Shown: positions 1 to 6,060, counted from the first letter of the stretch. The stretch: 6,227 nucleotides of DNA from UBA4661 sp002405405 (GCA_036847245.1 DAIUAL010000204.1:1-6227), one strand, 5' to 3'. Numbers and translations: made by a program. Notes: generated from the letters alone by a model not told the origin.

Positions 1-1167
1 ATACTGTGGCGCAACGACCTCTTTGCCTTCACCATTAACAAAGCCGATCTTCCCATCGCGTATCACCGCCATCATCTTGACGGCAAAGTGATTCATCGTT
101 CTGCCAAAGGTGAACGACCACATCAGACTATCATAGGTCGGTGCAAGGAGTTCATGACCGGAAGAATCCAAAAATCCAAACTTACCCTGTCTCTTCCCAT
201 AATAAATCTTGTTGTTGATTGCGTGTAAGTCATCATAGAGCAGAGGAATAATGATTTTACACGTACGATCAATGATGCCATTTTTTCCTCGCAATTGCAC
301 TTTCGATCTTCCCTTCTCAAACGATGACATATCGTCATACTGCGGAGCAACGACTTCCTTTCCATTCTCATCAATACAGCCATATGTTTTGTTGATCTGA
401 ACAATCGCACGTCCATCATAGAACTTGTCTGCGTAGTCATAGCGCGGTGGAACGACTTCTCTTCCCATCGTATCAAGAAATCCCCATCGATCTTGATACT
501 TCACTTGCGTCAAGAGCGTATCATACTTCCCTACCTGCTCATATCGCGGTGCAACGACTTCCTTACCCATCCTATCAATAAAACCAATCTTCCCTTTCTG
601 CGTTATCTGCAGAAGATTCCTATTCCAAAACTCACCCCTTTCATACGTAATCGGAATAATCACTTTTCCCTTCGTATCAATATATCCATGCTTGGCATTG
701 AGCGTACCAAGACCACCAAGAGTAACTCTTGCACGCCCACCCGAAAAATTATCCGCATAGTCATACATCGGTGCAATGACCATCCTGCCTGTTGTATCAA
801 TGAAACCCCACTTTCCATGCAATTGTACGCTTGCCAACCCTTCTTGAAAATCATGCGCATTTTCAAACTGTGGTGCAATGATGACCTTGCGTGTTACCCG
901 ATCCCGATACCCATACCGTGCCTTGTTTTGACGTACAGCACCAAACCATACCAAGGTCAGCGTTTTGTCATCACCGTACACAGACTTTCCTTGGTGCACC
1001 ATCACCATGTTGTTACCCTCCGGTCTGCTCCGCAACATCACCGCAGGTGAGTCTATGGACACAAGAAAAAGGAAGAACATACTACTCAGAACAACATACC
1101 CTATGCGATAACTCGAAACATGAGGACGCTCCATACTAACCCTACGTAAACACTTGATGAACTGCAT
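1..1167 (-). CDS. WG-repeat secreted protein, 3' end beyond the left edge (partial)
   Basis: The frame is open from an ATG at 1167 to the window edge: 389 codons with no stop. It encodes at least nine WG (KWG) repeats. Their cores begin at residues 84 (RYGYRD), 119 (KWGFID), 159 (KHGYID), 193 (KIGFID), 227 (RWGFLD), 261 (TYGCID), 295 (KNGIID), 329 (KFGFLD) and 373 (KIGFVN). The middle repeats keep a strict 34-residue period, with cores such as GFID..GKEVVAPRYD. A hydrophobic segment at about residues 24-37 (YVVLSSMFFLFLVS) followed by SPA suggests export. WG repeats are predicted beta structures common in Bacteroidota surface or secreted proteins. The molecular role is unknown, and ligand or protein binding is only a guess. 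The ATG at 1167 has AGGA seven bases upstream. An ATG at 1134 (weaker AGGG five bases upstream) would give a more typical signal peptide, so the start is uncertain. The C-terminus is missing, so a catalytic or anchoring domain could follow. Confidence 0.9.
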   Translation of the reverse strand, partial: MQFIKCLRRVSMERPHVSSYRIGYVVLSSMFFLFLVSIDSPAVMLRSRPEGNNMVMVHQGKSVYGDDKTLTLVWFGAVRQNKARYGYRDRVTRKVIIAPQFENAHDFQEGLASVQLHGKWGFIDTTGRMVIAPMYDYADNFSGGRARVTLGGLGTLNAKHGYIDTKGKVIIPITYERGEFWNRNLLQITQKGKIGFIDRMGKEVVAPRYEQVGKYDTLLTQVKYQDRWGFLDTMGREVVPPRYDYADKFYDGRAIVQINKTYGCIDENGKEVVAPQYDDMSSFEKGRSKVQLRGKNGIIDRTCKIIIPLLYDDLHAINNKIYYGKRQGKFGFLDSSGHELLAPTYDSLMWSFTFGRTMNHFAVKMMAVIRDGKIGFVNGEGKEVVAPQY

Positions 1168-1467
1168 GAACTTTTCCTAAAAATGAAATACACGAAAGAA
1201 TCCAATACGAACCATGACAGCAAGTAATCCGCTTCGTCATCGTGTTTGGTCTGTTATACTTGATTATTGTTTATGATCTGTGGTCTCTTGTTGTTGTTGG
1301 TATGCTGTTTGCTTTTTTGACAACTCTTGCAGTTGCTTCACCGTAGAGCGTTATCGGATACTATAAGAAATGATGGCTCATGAAATGATTGCTCATGACA
1401 AGTCCGGTGTTTGATGATCGTTTGACAACACTGTGTCATGTGTGTTATACGCAGTTGCCATTATGGG
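1168..1467. other. Intergenic region between the two WG-repeat genes
   Basis: Three hundred bases without a credible gene separate the end of the extended transglutaminase-like frame from the WG-repeat gene. The region contains a near-perfect tandem 15-bp duplication at 1369-1398. No clear intrinsic terminator for the upstream gene is visible, since no stable stem followed by a T run is present on the minus strand. The promoter of the downstream gene probably lies here. A TATAAC hexamer on the minus strand (1253-1258) could be a -10 element, but I found no convincing -35 partner. Confidence 0.6.
1369..1398. repeat. Tandem 15-bp direct repeat, two copies
   Basis: Two adjacent copies of a 15-base unit occupy 1369-1383 (AATGATGGCTCATGA) and 1384-1398 (AATGATTGCTCATGA). 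They differ at one base, unit position 7. The repeat lies about 200 bases upstream of the WG-repeat start. It could be a pair of protein-binding sites or a simple replication-slippage duplication. The sequence alone does not decide between these. Confidence 0.6.
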
Positions 1468-1833
1468 TTATACCATCTCGACATAGTACTCCACCAATAT
1501 TGTTCCTTTATACCTCGTAACATTACCCTCACGCTTTGTGCGAGAAACAAGAAAAAATTGAACCTCATATTTACCTTTCGGCAAATCCCCGACCGTGAAA
1601 TACCATACATTGTCGGTCGTTCTTTTTATAAAATCTACTCTCTTCCTCTTGTTCTCACTATCAACAATAACCCCAACAACGGCATCAGAATCATGCTGGA
1701 CTTGGATTTGAAACTCCGCCGGATTTTCTCTCGATGCTACAATCGATTGTATTAGCGGAAAGATCCTAACATGGTTACTATACACACCTGCGTAAATACG
1801 CGGTAGAATCTCAAACTCTTCTTGAGTTAATGG
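1468..1833 (-). pseudogene. C-terminal remainder of the transglutaminase-like protein, downstream of an in-frame TAG
   Basis: These 121 sense codons plus a TAA stop (1468-1470) continue the frame of the transglutaminase-like gene directly after the TAG at 1834-1836. They begin PLTQEEFEILP, which completes the QLL..P(I/L)(S/T)..EF motif that normally follows the second HFP of KY-type proteins. The first domain of the same protein has the equivalent AQLLDEPVSFAVF. The remainder, with strands such as AEFQIQVQ, VVGVIVDSE, VWYFTVG and KYEVQFFLVS, looks like a beta-sandwich domain, which is usual at this position. There are no further stops or frameshifts. A GTG at 1785 could in theory start a separate 105-residue protein, but it has no ribosome binding site and would discard the motif. 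I read this stretch as part of the upstream gene, either lost by a recent nonsense change or reached by readthrough. Confidence 0.8.
1814..1828 (-). other. Small hairpin just downstream of the in-frame TAG
   Basis: On the minus strand AACTC-AAGAA-GAGTT can form a five-base stem beginning five bases after the TAG. An overlapping alternative, CTCAA/TTGAG, competes with it. It is weak and may be coincidental. I record it because structure 3' of a stop codon sometimes accompanies readthrough. Confidence 0.3.
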
Positions 1834-3549
1834 CTATGAAAGGAGCTGTGCTTGAGCACCAATCGGTTCGTACGGGAAATGCGTAAATGCAAAATGCGTG
1901 GGGTTCGGCAAAAAATAATATTCTTCCACTTCCTGAACAGCTTTACCATTGTCGCCATTCAAATGACCTGAGCCCCATGTTGTTTCAAGGATATACCATC
2001 GCCCATCTAATTTCACCAAGTTCCATGCATGATTACTCTTGCTCATATCACCAAGAGGATCATACCGGACACCTTTTGCATAGCCACTCACTTTGATATT
2101 CTTCAAACCCATTGCATTGCAGAGTGCAGCTGTTAAGTTTTTATACCCTTCGCACACAGTTTCCCGATTCAGAAAGACACCTTCAGCATCTGTTGGGCGC
2201 ATCGGTCTCCTCATGAATAAACCATCAACATCATATCGTATATGCGATGTTACCCATACAAAAATGGCACGTGCTTTTTCGAAATCATTAGTAGTCGGTT
2301 GCACGAGATACGATGCTAAAGATTCTATCGATGCTTCTGCTTGCTGTGGTGTCGATCGCGCATGGTTGTCAATCATTGCCAACCGAATACGCTTCATAAC
2401 AGAATCCTTCGGTAAAGGAAGCTGTGTCGAGTCAATAGTGTCGTATTGCTTCGCTTTTGAGGTCGTTTGTTGTTTCTTATATCGATCGTGATTATTTGCA
2501 AAGAAGACAGCAAATGAAACAGGTTCATCCAAAAGTTGTGCCTCAGACATGAGCGGAAAATGCGTTGCAATTGCTTTAGCGGGAGGCATATCAAAAAAAG
2601 CAGAGGAATACTCTTTTCGCATCAAACCATTCTCAAGGAAGACTCCGCCCCCCATCGTAGCATCAACCATGCGCCACTGTTGGTCAACTACAATGATATT
2701 CCAAGCATGATTCGAAGGTGGCTGTTGATATGCCGACAGTAATCCATCAGGATGCCGTGCATAACAACCCTCAACAACGAAGCACTGAATGCCGAATTCT
2801 TTAAGAATCTCTTGGTACATTAAAGCGATACTTTCTGACGAACCTCGTCGAAGGTTGAAACACTCCTCAACATTAACGGTTTTCGACTGCCACTGTATGG
2901 TATGTGCCAACCAACGATACACGACATAGGTAAGATCTAATGCAGGAAGTTTTTCTTTCCTAAGGACTTGTATAAAACCTTTCACATCTCCCAACTTCAT
3001 AGTCTGGATGCGTTCATAAACCTTCTTTGTGCGGTCATGCAGTATTGTTCCAACACTGCTATCTGTTGTTTTACGAAACTGCTTTGTTTGAAGCAACATC
3101 TCAAGAATCAATGACTCCATGACAAAAGCCGATTGAAGTGCCTTATCAATTTCCGAAAGAGTATATGCTCTTTTCCCAAGGATTTCGCCATGACGATTGA
3201 TAAGAGAAAAAACACCATTGCTTTTGATGAAACTATGCCCTCGAAAAAAGGTGAATCCTGCTTCAAATTGTGGTCGAATCACTTCAACGCCATGTTCATT
3301 AATGTATCCAAAGAATTTGCCCTTTTTTACCAAACCCAACCCATCACTAAAGCGTCCAATAAAGTCATACTCTGGCTTCAAAAGAACTTTTCCACTCTTT
3401 TCAAGCCCCCAGAGACCTTGATGTTCAAAAGGTTGAGGAAGAGTCTTCGACTGACTCCACGCAGTTTCGTGAAGCACAAGAAAACATAGTGCACTTACTA
3501 TCAACAAACGAAAAAAAGACAACATTTGCTTTGTGAATCGTATAATCAT
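1834..3549 (-). CDS. Secreted WG-repeat protein with two KY-type transglutaminase-like domains, ending at an in-frame TAG
   Basis: This encodes 571 residues from the ATG at 3549. The start is chosen because ATGA overlaps the stop of the upstream membrane-protein gene and because it places a signal peptide at the N-terminus (MIIRFTKQMLSFFRLLIVSA, probable cleavage after AWS at residue 32). Residues 41-125 hold about three WG-like repeats (GLWGLEKSGK, FGYINEHG, FSLINRHG). Two transglutaminase-like domains follow, both with SNHAWN and HFP motifs as in kyphoscoliosis-peptidase-type proteins. Domain 1 (about 205-345) has Ser238 where the catalytic Cys is expected (RRGSSES), with His281 and Asp296. 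Domain 2 (about 410-570) has Cys466 (ETVCEGY) and His507, but Glu522 in place of the usual Asp (LETTWGSG). Such proteins are thought to act as cysteine proteases or as binding scaffolds; activity here is uncertain. The protein probably acts outside the cytoplasm. Translation stops at a TAG inside the conserved C-terminal motif, and the frame stays open for 121 more codons. A TTG-started extension to 3627 is rejected because it would overlap the upstream gene by 82 bases. Confidence 0.88.
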   Translation of the reverse strand: MIIRFTKQMLSFFRLLIVSALCFLVLHETAWSQSKTLPQPFEHQGLWGLEKSGKVLLKPEYDFIGRFSDGLGLVKKGKFFGYINEHGVEVIRPQFEAGFTFFRGHSFIKSNGVFSLINRHGEILGKRAYTLSEIDKALQSAFVMESLILEMLLQTKQFRKTTDSSVGTILHDRTKKVYERIQTMKLGDVKGFIQVLRKEKLPALDLTYVVYRWLAHTIQWQSKTVNVEECFNLRRGSSESIALMYQEILKEFGIQCFVVEGCYARHPDGLLSAYQQPPSNHAWNIIVVDQQWRMVDATMGGGVFLENGLMRKEYSSAFFDMPPAKAIATHFPLMSEAQLLDEPVSFAVFFANNHDRYKKQQTTSKAKQYDTIDSTQLPLPKDSVMKRIRLAMIDNHARSTPQQAEASIESLASYLVQPTTNDFEKARAIFVWVTSHIRYDVDGLFMRRPMRPTDAEGVFLNRETVCEGYKNLTAALCNAMGLKNIKVSGYAKGVRYDPLGDMSKSNHAWNLVKLDGRWYILETTWGSGHLNGDNGKAVQEVEEYYFLPNPTHFAFTHFPYEPIGAQAQLLS

Positions 3550-3764
3550 TCTGGTATCGTTATGTGGTTTATGTTCTGTTTTAACAATTCTTGAAGATGC
3601 TGTACTCTTGAGCGCAATCGGATGCAATACATGACCACTGCACCAAAGATGATCGGCTCAATCACGCAAAAGAACCATACATTGATTTCCTTATACGTCA
3701 TGCCAAAAAGGTCAGCGAAAAAGTAAAGGACATCCACGCATGCTTGAAAAATATCGTTGATCAT
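3546..3764 (-). CDS. Small single-pass membrane protein, 72 residues
   Basis: Starting at an ATG (3764), this short protein has one clear hydrophobic segment at about residues 29-49 (VWFFCVIEPIIFGAVVMYCI). A moderately hydrophobic, amphipathic stretch (VLYFFADLFGMTYKEIN) precedes it. A basic, heptad-like tail follows (RLRSRVQHLQELLKQ), which could lie on the cytoplasmic face or form a short coiled coil. I associate the LFGMTYKEINVWFFC...P pattern with small uncharacterised Bacteroidota membrane proteins, but no function is known to me. Its TGA overlaps the ATG of the transglutaminase-like gene by four bases, and the latter lacks a ribosome binding site of its own. Translational coupling is therefore likely, which supports the frame being real. 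No Shine-Dalgarno sequence is visible before its own start. The gap to the upstream zinc-finger gene is 52 bases. Confidence 0.75.
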   Translation of the reverse strand: MINDIFQACVDVLYFFADLFGMTYKEINVWFFCVIEPIIFGAVVMYCIRLRSRVQHLQELLKQNINHITIPE

Positions 3765-3816
3765 AGGGGTAGTGTTTGTGCCGAGATAGAGAGTATTATA
3801 TTATTACGTAATGTTT

Positions 3817-4176
3817 TCACGCATCGGGCTTCTTCACACCATCATACCCGGGATACAATCCACACCGCCGAAGGGCTTGTGCAACATCCTGTTTCGTCAA
3901 TCGCAGAGCTTCCTTGCCTTCCAGTGCAAGCTCTAATTCTGTCATCCGTCGCTCTTGGTCTCGTTGCGTAGCACTTTTCTCACGATGCCGTTTTTTACCG
4001 GTTTGTCCTGCATACGAGCAGGTATGCGAACAAAATTTGCTGTACGTCTTCGGTGCCGAGAATTGCTTTCCGCAATGCATACATGTTGCTTGTGTTCGAT
4101 TGTTTGTCGAACCTTGCTTACGAGGTTGATCAGCGGACTTGTTCACTGCCATTGTGTGCTGTGTTGTGCGTTCCAT
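3817..4176 (-). CDS. Small zinc-finger protein of unknown function, 119 residues
   Basis: The protein contains one probable treble-clef or zinc-ribbon-like finger with Cys32, Cys35, Cys49 and Cys53 (CMHCGKQF...KFCSHTC, spacing CX2C-X13-CX3C). It resembles the C..CG..F......FCS..C fingers seen in many small nucleic-acid-associated proteins. A strongly basic helical segment follows (GKKRHREKSATQRDQERR), then a region with LTKQDVAQALRRCGLYPGYDG near the C-terminus. DNA or RNA binding is plausible by inference, but no named family is recognised. The ATG at 4176 is preferred because AGGA lies eight bases upstream. An internal ATG at 4152 lacks such a site, and the frame further upstream has only a TTG start and looks non-coding. 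It is the first gene of the probable unit with the small membrane and transglutaminase-like genes. Whether it regulates them or simply shares their transcript cannot be told. Confidence 0.75.
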   Translation of the reverse strand: MERTTQHTMAVNKSADQPRKQGSTNNRTQATCMHCGKQFSAPKTYSKFCSHTCSYAGQTGKKRHREKSATQRDQERRMTELELALEGKEALRLTKQDVAQALRRCGLYPGYDGVKKPDA

Positions 4177-4251
4177 ATGGACATTCCTATAACTGAAAAA
4201 CAATGCGTTAAAAAAAATGAAGCATGAGAGTGCATGCAATCTATCGTACAC

Positions 4252-4272
4252 CTGTCCAATGAAAGTGGACAG
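4252..4272. promoter_or_regulatory. Perfect 7-bp inverted repeat upstream of the zinc-finger gene
   Basis: CTGTCCA (4252-4258) and TGGACAG (4266-4272) are exact inverted copies with a seven-base spacer, centred about 85 bases upstream of the zinc-finger start. They could be an operator for a dimeric repressor or a hairpin in the 5' leader of the transcript. No promoter elements were convincing enough to place it relative to a transcription start. Confidence 0.35.
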
Positions 4273-4451
4273 CTCTGCACAACTCTTCGTCAAACCATCA
4301 TGCGACTATGTCGCTCGATGACGTACACCCTACTAGATATTCGTGCCAATCTTTTACACACGGCACCCCTTTACCCTGCAAACCCCATAAAACCTTGCTT
4401 TCAGGACATTTTAAAATTCATATCTATTCTTTCTTGGAAGGCATCCCCTAA

Positions 4452-4837
4452 ATACTGCCCGATAATCGAACAGACATAAACACTCTTGTCGTACAGTCAT
4501 TCGACACCACATATACACATCATCCATACCTCACTTTCTTCTTCGATCAACATATCGTGGCTGGCTTTCGCTCCCCTAACGTAGATAGCGGCTGTACGCC
4601 GCTTGAACTCAATACACTTGTGGCTTCACCCCCTTCCTTAACATTCTTTTACGTTTGAACGCTCATGCACTCGAACATCGCTTGATTCTTCTCAATGCTT
4701 TTGCAGTGATCAATCGCTCCGTCAAACTACACAATGACAGTGGTATTATGATTCTTGATGGCGATGTCTGTGTCGGTGAGTAGCAGAAAGACAGTCATGC
4801 CTGTATTGTCGAACGTGGCGATCGAGAAATCTTTCCC
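4452..4837 (+). pseudogene. Possible decayed plus-strand gene fragment
   Basis: Three successive open segments have coding-like codon texture on the plus strand. Segment 1 (4452-4655) includes LTFFFDQHIVAGFRSPNVDS and PLELNTLVASPPSLTFFYV. Segment 2 (4607-4780) lies in another frame and includes LLRLNAHALEHRLILLNAFA and LHNDSGIMILDGDVCVGE. It ends at a TAG (4781-4783), after which the same frame continues as DSHACIVERGDREIFP to a TGA (4838-4840), then DHVRFFGKNYPLGEVF. One frameshift and two stops would be needed to join them. No family was recognised and no start codon or ribosome binding site is seen, so this could be chance. If real, it converges with the EEP-family gene. Confidence 0.3.
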
Positions 4838-4860
4838 TGAGATCATGTTCGTTTCTTTGG

Positions 4861-4884
4861 AAAAAATTATCCCCTTGGTGAGGT
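4861..4884 (-). terminator. Weak candidate terminator after the EEP-family gene
   Basis: Just after the TGA of the EEP-family gene, the minus strand reads CCTC-ACCAA-GGGG-ATAA followed by six T residues. The stem is only four pairs, one of them a G-U wobble, so it would be a poor intrinsic terminator. The T run and its position are its only supporting features. Confidence 0.25.
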
Positions 4885-4886
4885 GT

Positions 4887-5795
4887 TCACTCAATGTCTG
4901 CAAGGACCGCAAAGTGATCAGAAAGACACCTGCCATGTTCTCCCGTCTCGATTGCATGACGATACGAAGTAACCTTTACATTCTTCGTAAAAATGTGATC
5001 AATGCGGGGAAACTTTTTCATAGCGACATCATGCTGAGTACAAGCAAATCCATGAAAGGTACCGACACGAGTATCACGTTGAAATAGTGAATCATCTGCC
5101 ACATAGTTCAATGCTGAACGCAGTATAGAAATCGGCGGCGTCGTTTCTTCGGCATTGAAATCCCCCATCAACACAATACTCGCATGAGGATTATTATTGA
5201 TTATGGTCACTATTTCGCGGACAATGAGTCGCGCAGATTCCTCCCGTGCTCGCACACCTGCATGGTCAAAATGTGTGTTCAGCACATACAGCACATTCGT
5301 TGGATAGATCTGTTGATATTGGGTGTCCCGTAAGGCAATGATCGTACAAATACGCTCTAGCGCCGCATCCCAGCCTTTTGAAACAGTATCCGGTGTTGGT
5401 GAAAGCCACAATGTTCGTTCCGCGAGAAGCGTAAACCTTGTTGAATCATAAAAAATCGGTGAAAATTCTCCTTTCGTCTTTCCGTCCCCACGCGCGACAC
5501 CTGCACTTTTGAAGTGTCCGTTCAGTCGTAACAATTCTTGCTCGAAGTATGCCTTTTGATGTGCCAACACCTCCTGAAAGCCGATAATCGACGGCGACTG
5601 CTTCATCACATGTCGTGCAAGCCCTGCTTTGCGAATGTCCCATGCATTCTGACCATCTTCCGGCGTATCATATCGAATATTCAACGACATCACACGAATA
5701 CTCGCCCTTGTTTGCGCATAAAGAACAATGTCGGGATGAGGGGTTACAAGCATGATACTCAGCACGAGGAAAAGGAATCGAGCGGTAGAAGACAT
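4887..5795 (-). CDS. Secreted endonuclease/exonuclease/phosphatase (EEP) family protein
   Basis: This complete 302-residue protein belongs to the metal-dependent EEP superfamily (DNase I, sphingomyelinase and inositol-phosphatase fold). The motifs appear in order: SLNIRYDTPEDG with metal-ligand Asn39; IGFQE with Glu75; GDGKTKGEFSPIFYDSTRF (104-121), typical of the secreted bacterial subfamily; SKGWDAALERICT (139-151); NTHFDH with Asn173 and His175; GDFNA with Asp212 and Asn214; RIDHIF with Asp266; and the terminal SDH triad with Asp293 and His294. All expected catalytic positions are intact, so it should be an active phosphodiesterase or phosphatase. The substrate (nucleic acid, phospholipid or sugar phosphate) cannot be deduced. 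A signal peptide (RFLFLVLSIMLV, probable cleavage LYA-QTR after residue 27) points to the periplasm or exterior. The ATG at 5795 is chosen over a GTG at 5837 because it gives a clean signal peptide. No Shine-Dalgarno sequence is seen. The gene appears to be monocistronic. Confidence 0.95.
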   Translation of the reverse strand: MSSTARFLFLVLSIMLVTPHPDIVLYAQTRASIRVMSLNIRYDTPEDGQNAWDIRKAGLARHVMKQSPSIIGFQEVLAHQKAYFEQELLRLNGHFKSAGVARGDGKTKGEFSPIFYDSTRFTLLAERTLWLSPTPDTVSKGWDAALERICTIIALRDTQYQQIYPTNVLYVLNTHFDHAGVRAREESARLIVREIVTIINNNPHASIVLMGDFNAEETTPPISILRSALNYVADDSLFQRDTRVGTFHGFACTQHDVAMKKFPRIDHIFTKNVKVTSYRHAIETGEHGRCLSDHFAVLADIE

Positions 5796-5850
5796 GATTG
5801 GTCTGGATAGAGTGGATAAGTCAAGAATGCAATACACTTCTTTTTAAGTT

Positions 5851-5879
5851 CCTATATTCATGTATTCATGAAAGTACAA
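5851..5879 (-). promoter_or_regulatory. Candidate promoter for the EEP-family gene with a palindrome in its spacer
   Basis: Read on the minus strand, TTGTAC (5874-5879) and TATAGG (5851-5856) are separated by exactly 17 bases, a fair sigma-70-like arrangement about 55 bases upstream of the start codon. The spacer contains a perfect inverted repeat, TTCATG-AATA-CATGAA (5857-5872), which could bind a dimeric regulator and block polymerase. The hexamers match the consensus only partly (3/6 and 4/6). Bacteroidota promoters often differ from this model, so this is tentative. Confidence 0.35.
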
Positions 5880-6018
5880 AATAGTCATTCGCCAACCATC
5901 CAAGCGAAGACACCATCATGCGTACGCAGTATTCAAGGTCTGTCTGCATTTCCCTTTTCTTCGTTGAAACGGTCAAGAGCAAACGCACACTAAGTGAACA
6001 TTCCGTCATCATCAACAT

Positions 6019-6060
6019 AACAGACATACATCAGACACACGAGTGTCAGGTGTGTCTGTT
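6019..6060. repeat. Nested, mutually exclusive inverted repeats
   Basis: The main stem pairs CAGACACAC (6032-6040) with GTGTGTCTG (6050-6058), nine exact pairs around a nine-base loop. An outer alternative pairs AACAGACA (6019-6026) with TGTCTGTT (6053-6060). A small one pairs GACAC (6034-6038) with GTGTC (6043-6047). They share bases, so only one can form at a time. The site lies 48 bases beyond the stop of the right-edge gene, so it may serve as a transcript end or stability element. There is no T run after the stem on the minus strand, which argues against a standard intrinsic terminator. Confidence 0.45.

Larger units (their letters stand above)
4177..4886. other. Region of about 700 bases without a confident gene
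   Basis: Neither strand has a credible intact gene between the zinc-finger start and the end of the EEP-family gene. Near 4252-4272 there is a perfect inverted repeat. From about 4452 the plus strand shows coding-like but broken frames, described separately. An 81-codon plus-strand frame at 4234-4479 starts among the likely control sequences of the zinc-finger gene and has no recognisable features. The control region for the zinc-finger operon presumably lies at 4177-4300, including an A/T run at 4210-4217. Confidence 0.55.

Noticed and set aside
123..476. Minus-strand open frame of 117 codons inside the WG-repeat gene
   Set aside because: It lies in another frame of the same strand, over a region where the WG-repeat frame is clearly coding. 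Its product has no features and reads as a shadow.
493..1050. Plus-strand open frame of 185 codons opposite the WG-repeat gene
   Set aside because: It is antisense to an obvious repeat protein and exists because that gene's codon pattern leaves the opposite strand open. The product has no recognisable domain.
1468..1785. Independent 105-residue gene starting at the GTG at 1785
   Set aside because: It has no ribosome binding site. It is in frame with the upstream gene, and the codons before it complete that gene's conserved motif, so it is better read as the tail of that gene.
3550..3627. N-terminal extension of the transglutaminase-like protein to a TTG at 3627
   Set aside because: The extension overlaps the membrane-protein gene, buries the signal peptide and needs a rare start codon. 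The ATGA junction at 3549 is a better start.
4177..4293. Upstream extension of the zinc-finger protein to a TTG at 4293
   Set aside because: The added residues cross the inverted repeat and an A/T run, and look non-coding. The ATG at 4176 has an AGGA site.
4234..4479. Plus-strand frame of 81 codons upstream of the zinc-finger gene
   Set aside because: It begins at the likely control region of the divergent zinc-finger gene and lacks a ribosome binding site or any family feature.
4727..4957. Minus-strand frame of 76 codons overlapping the end of the EEP-family gene
   Set aside because: It starts inside the EEP coding region in another frame, has no ribosome binding site and shows no recognisable motif.
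4755..5087. Plus-strand frame of 110 codons
   Set aside because: About 200 of its bases are antisense to the intact EEP-family gene, and the product shows no motifs.
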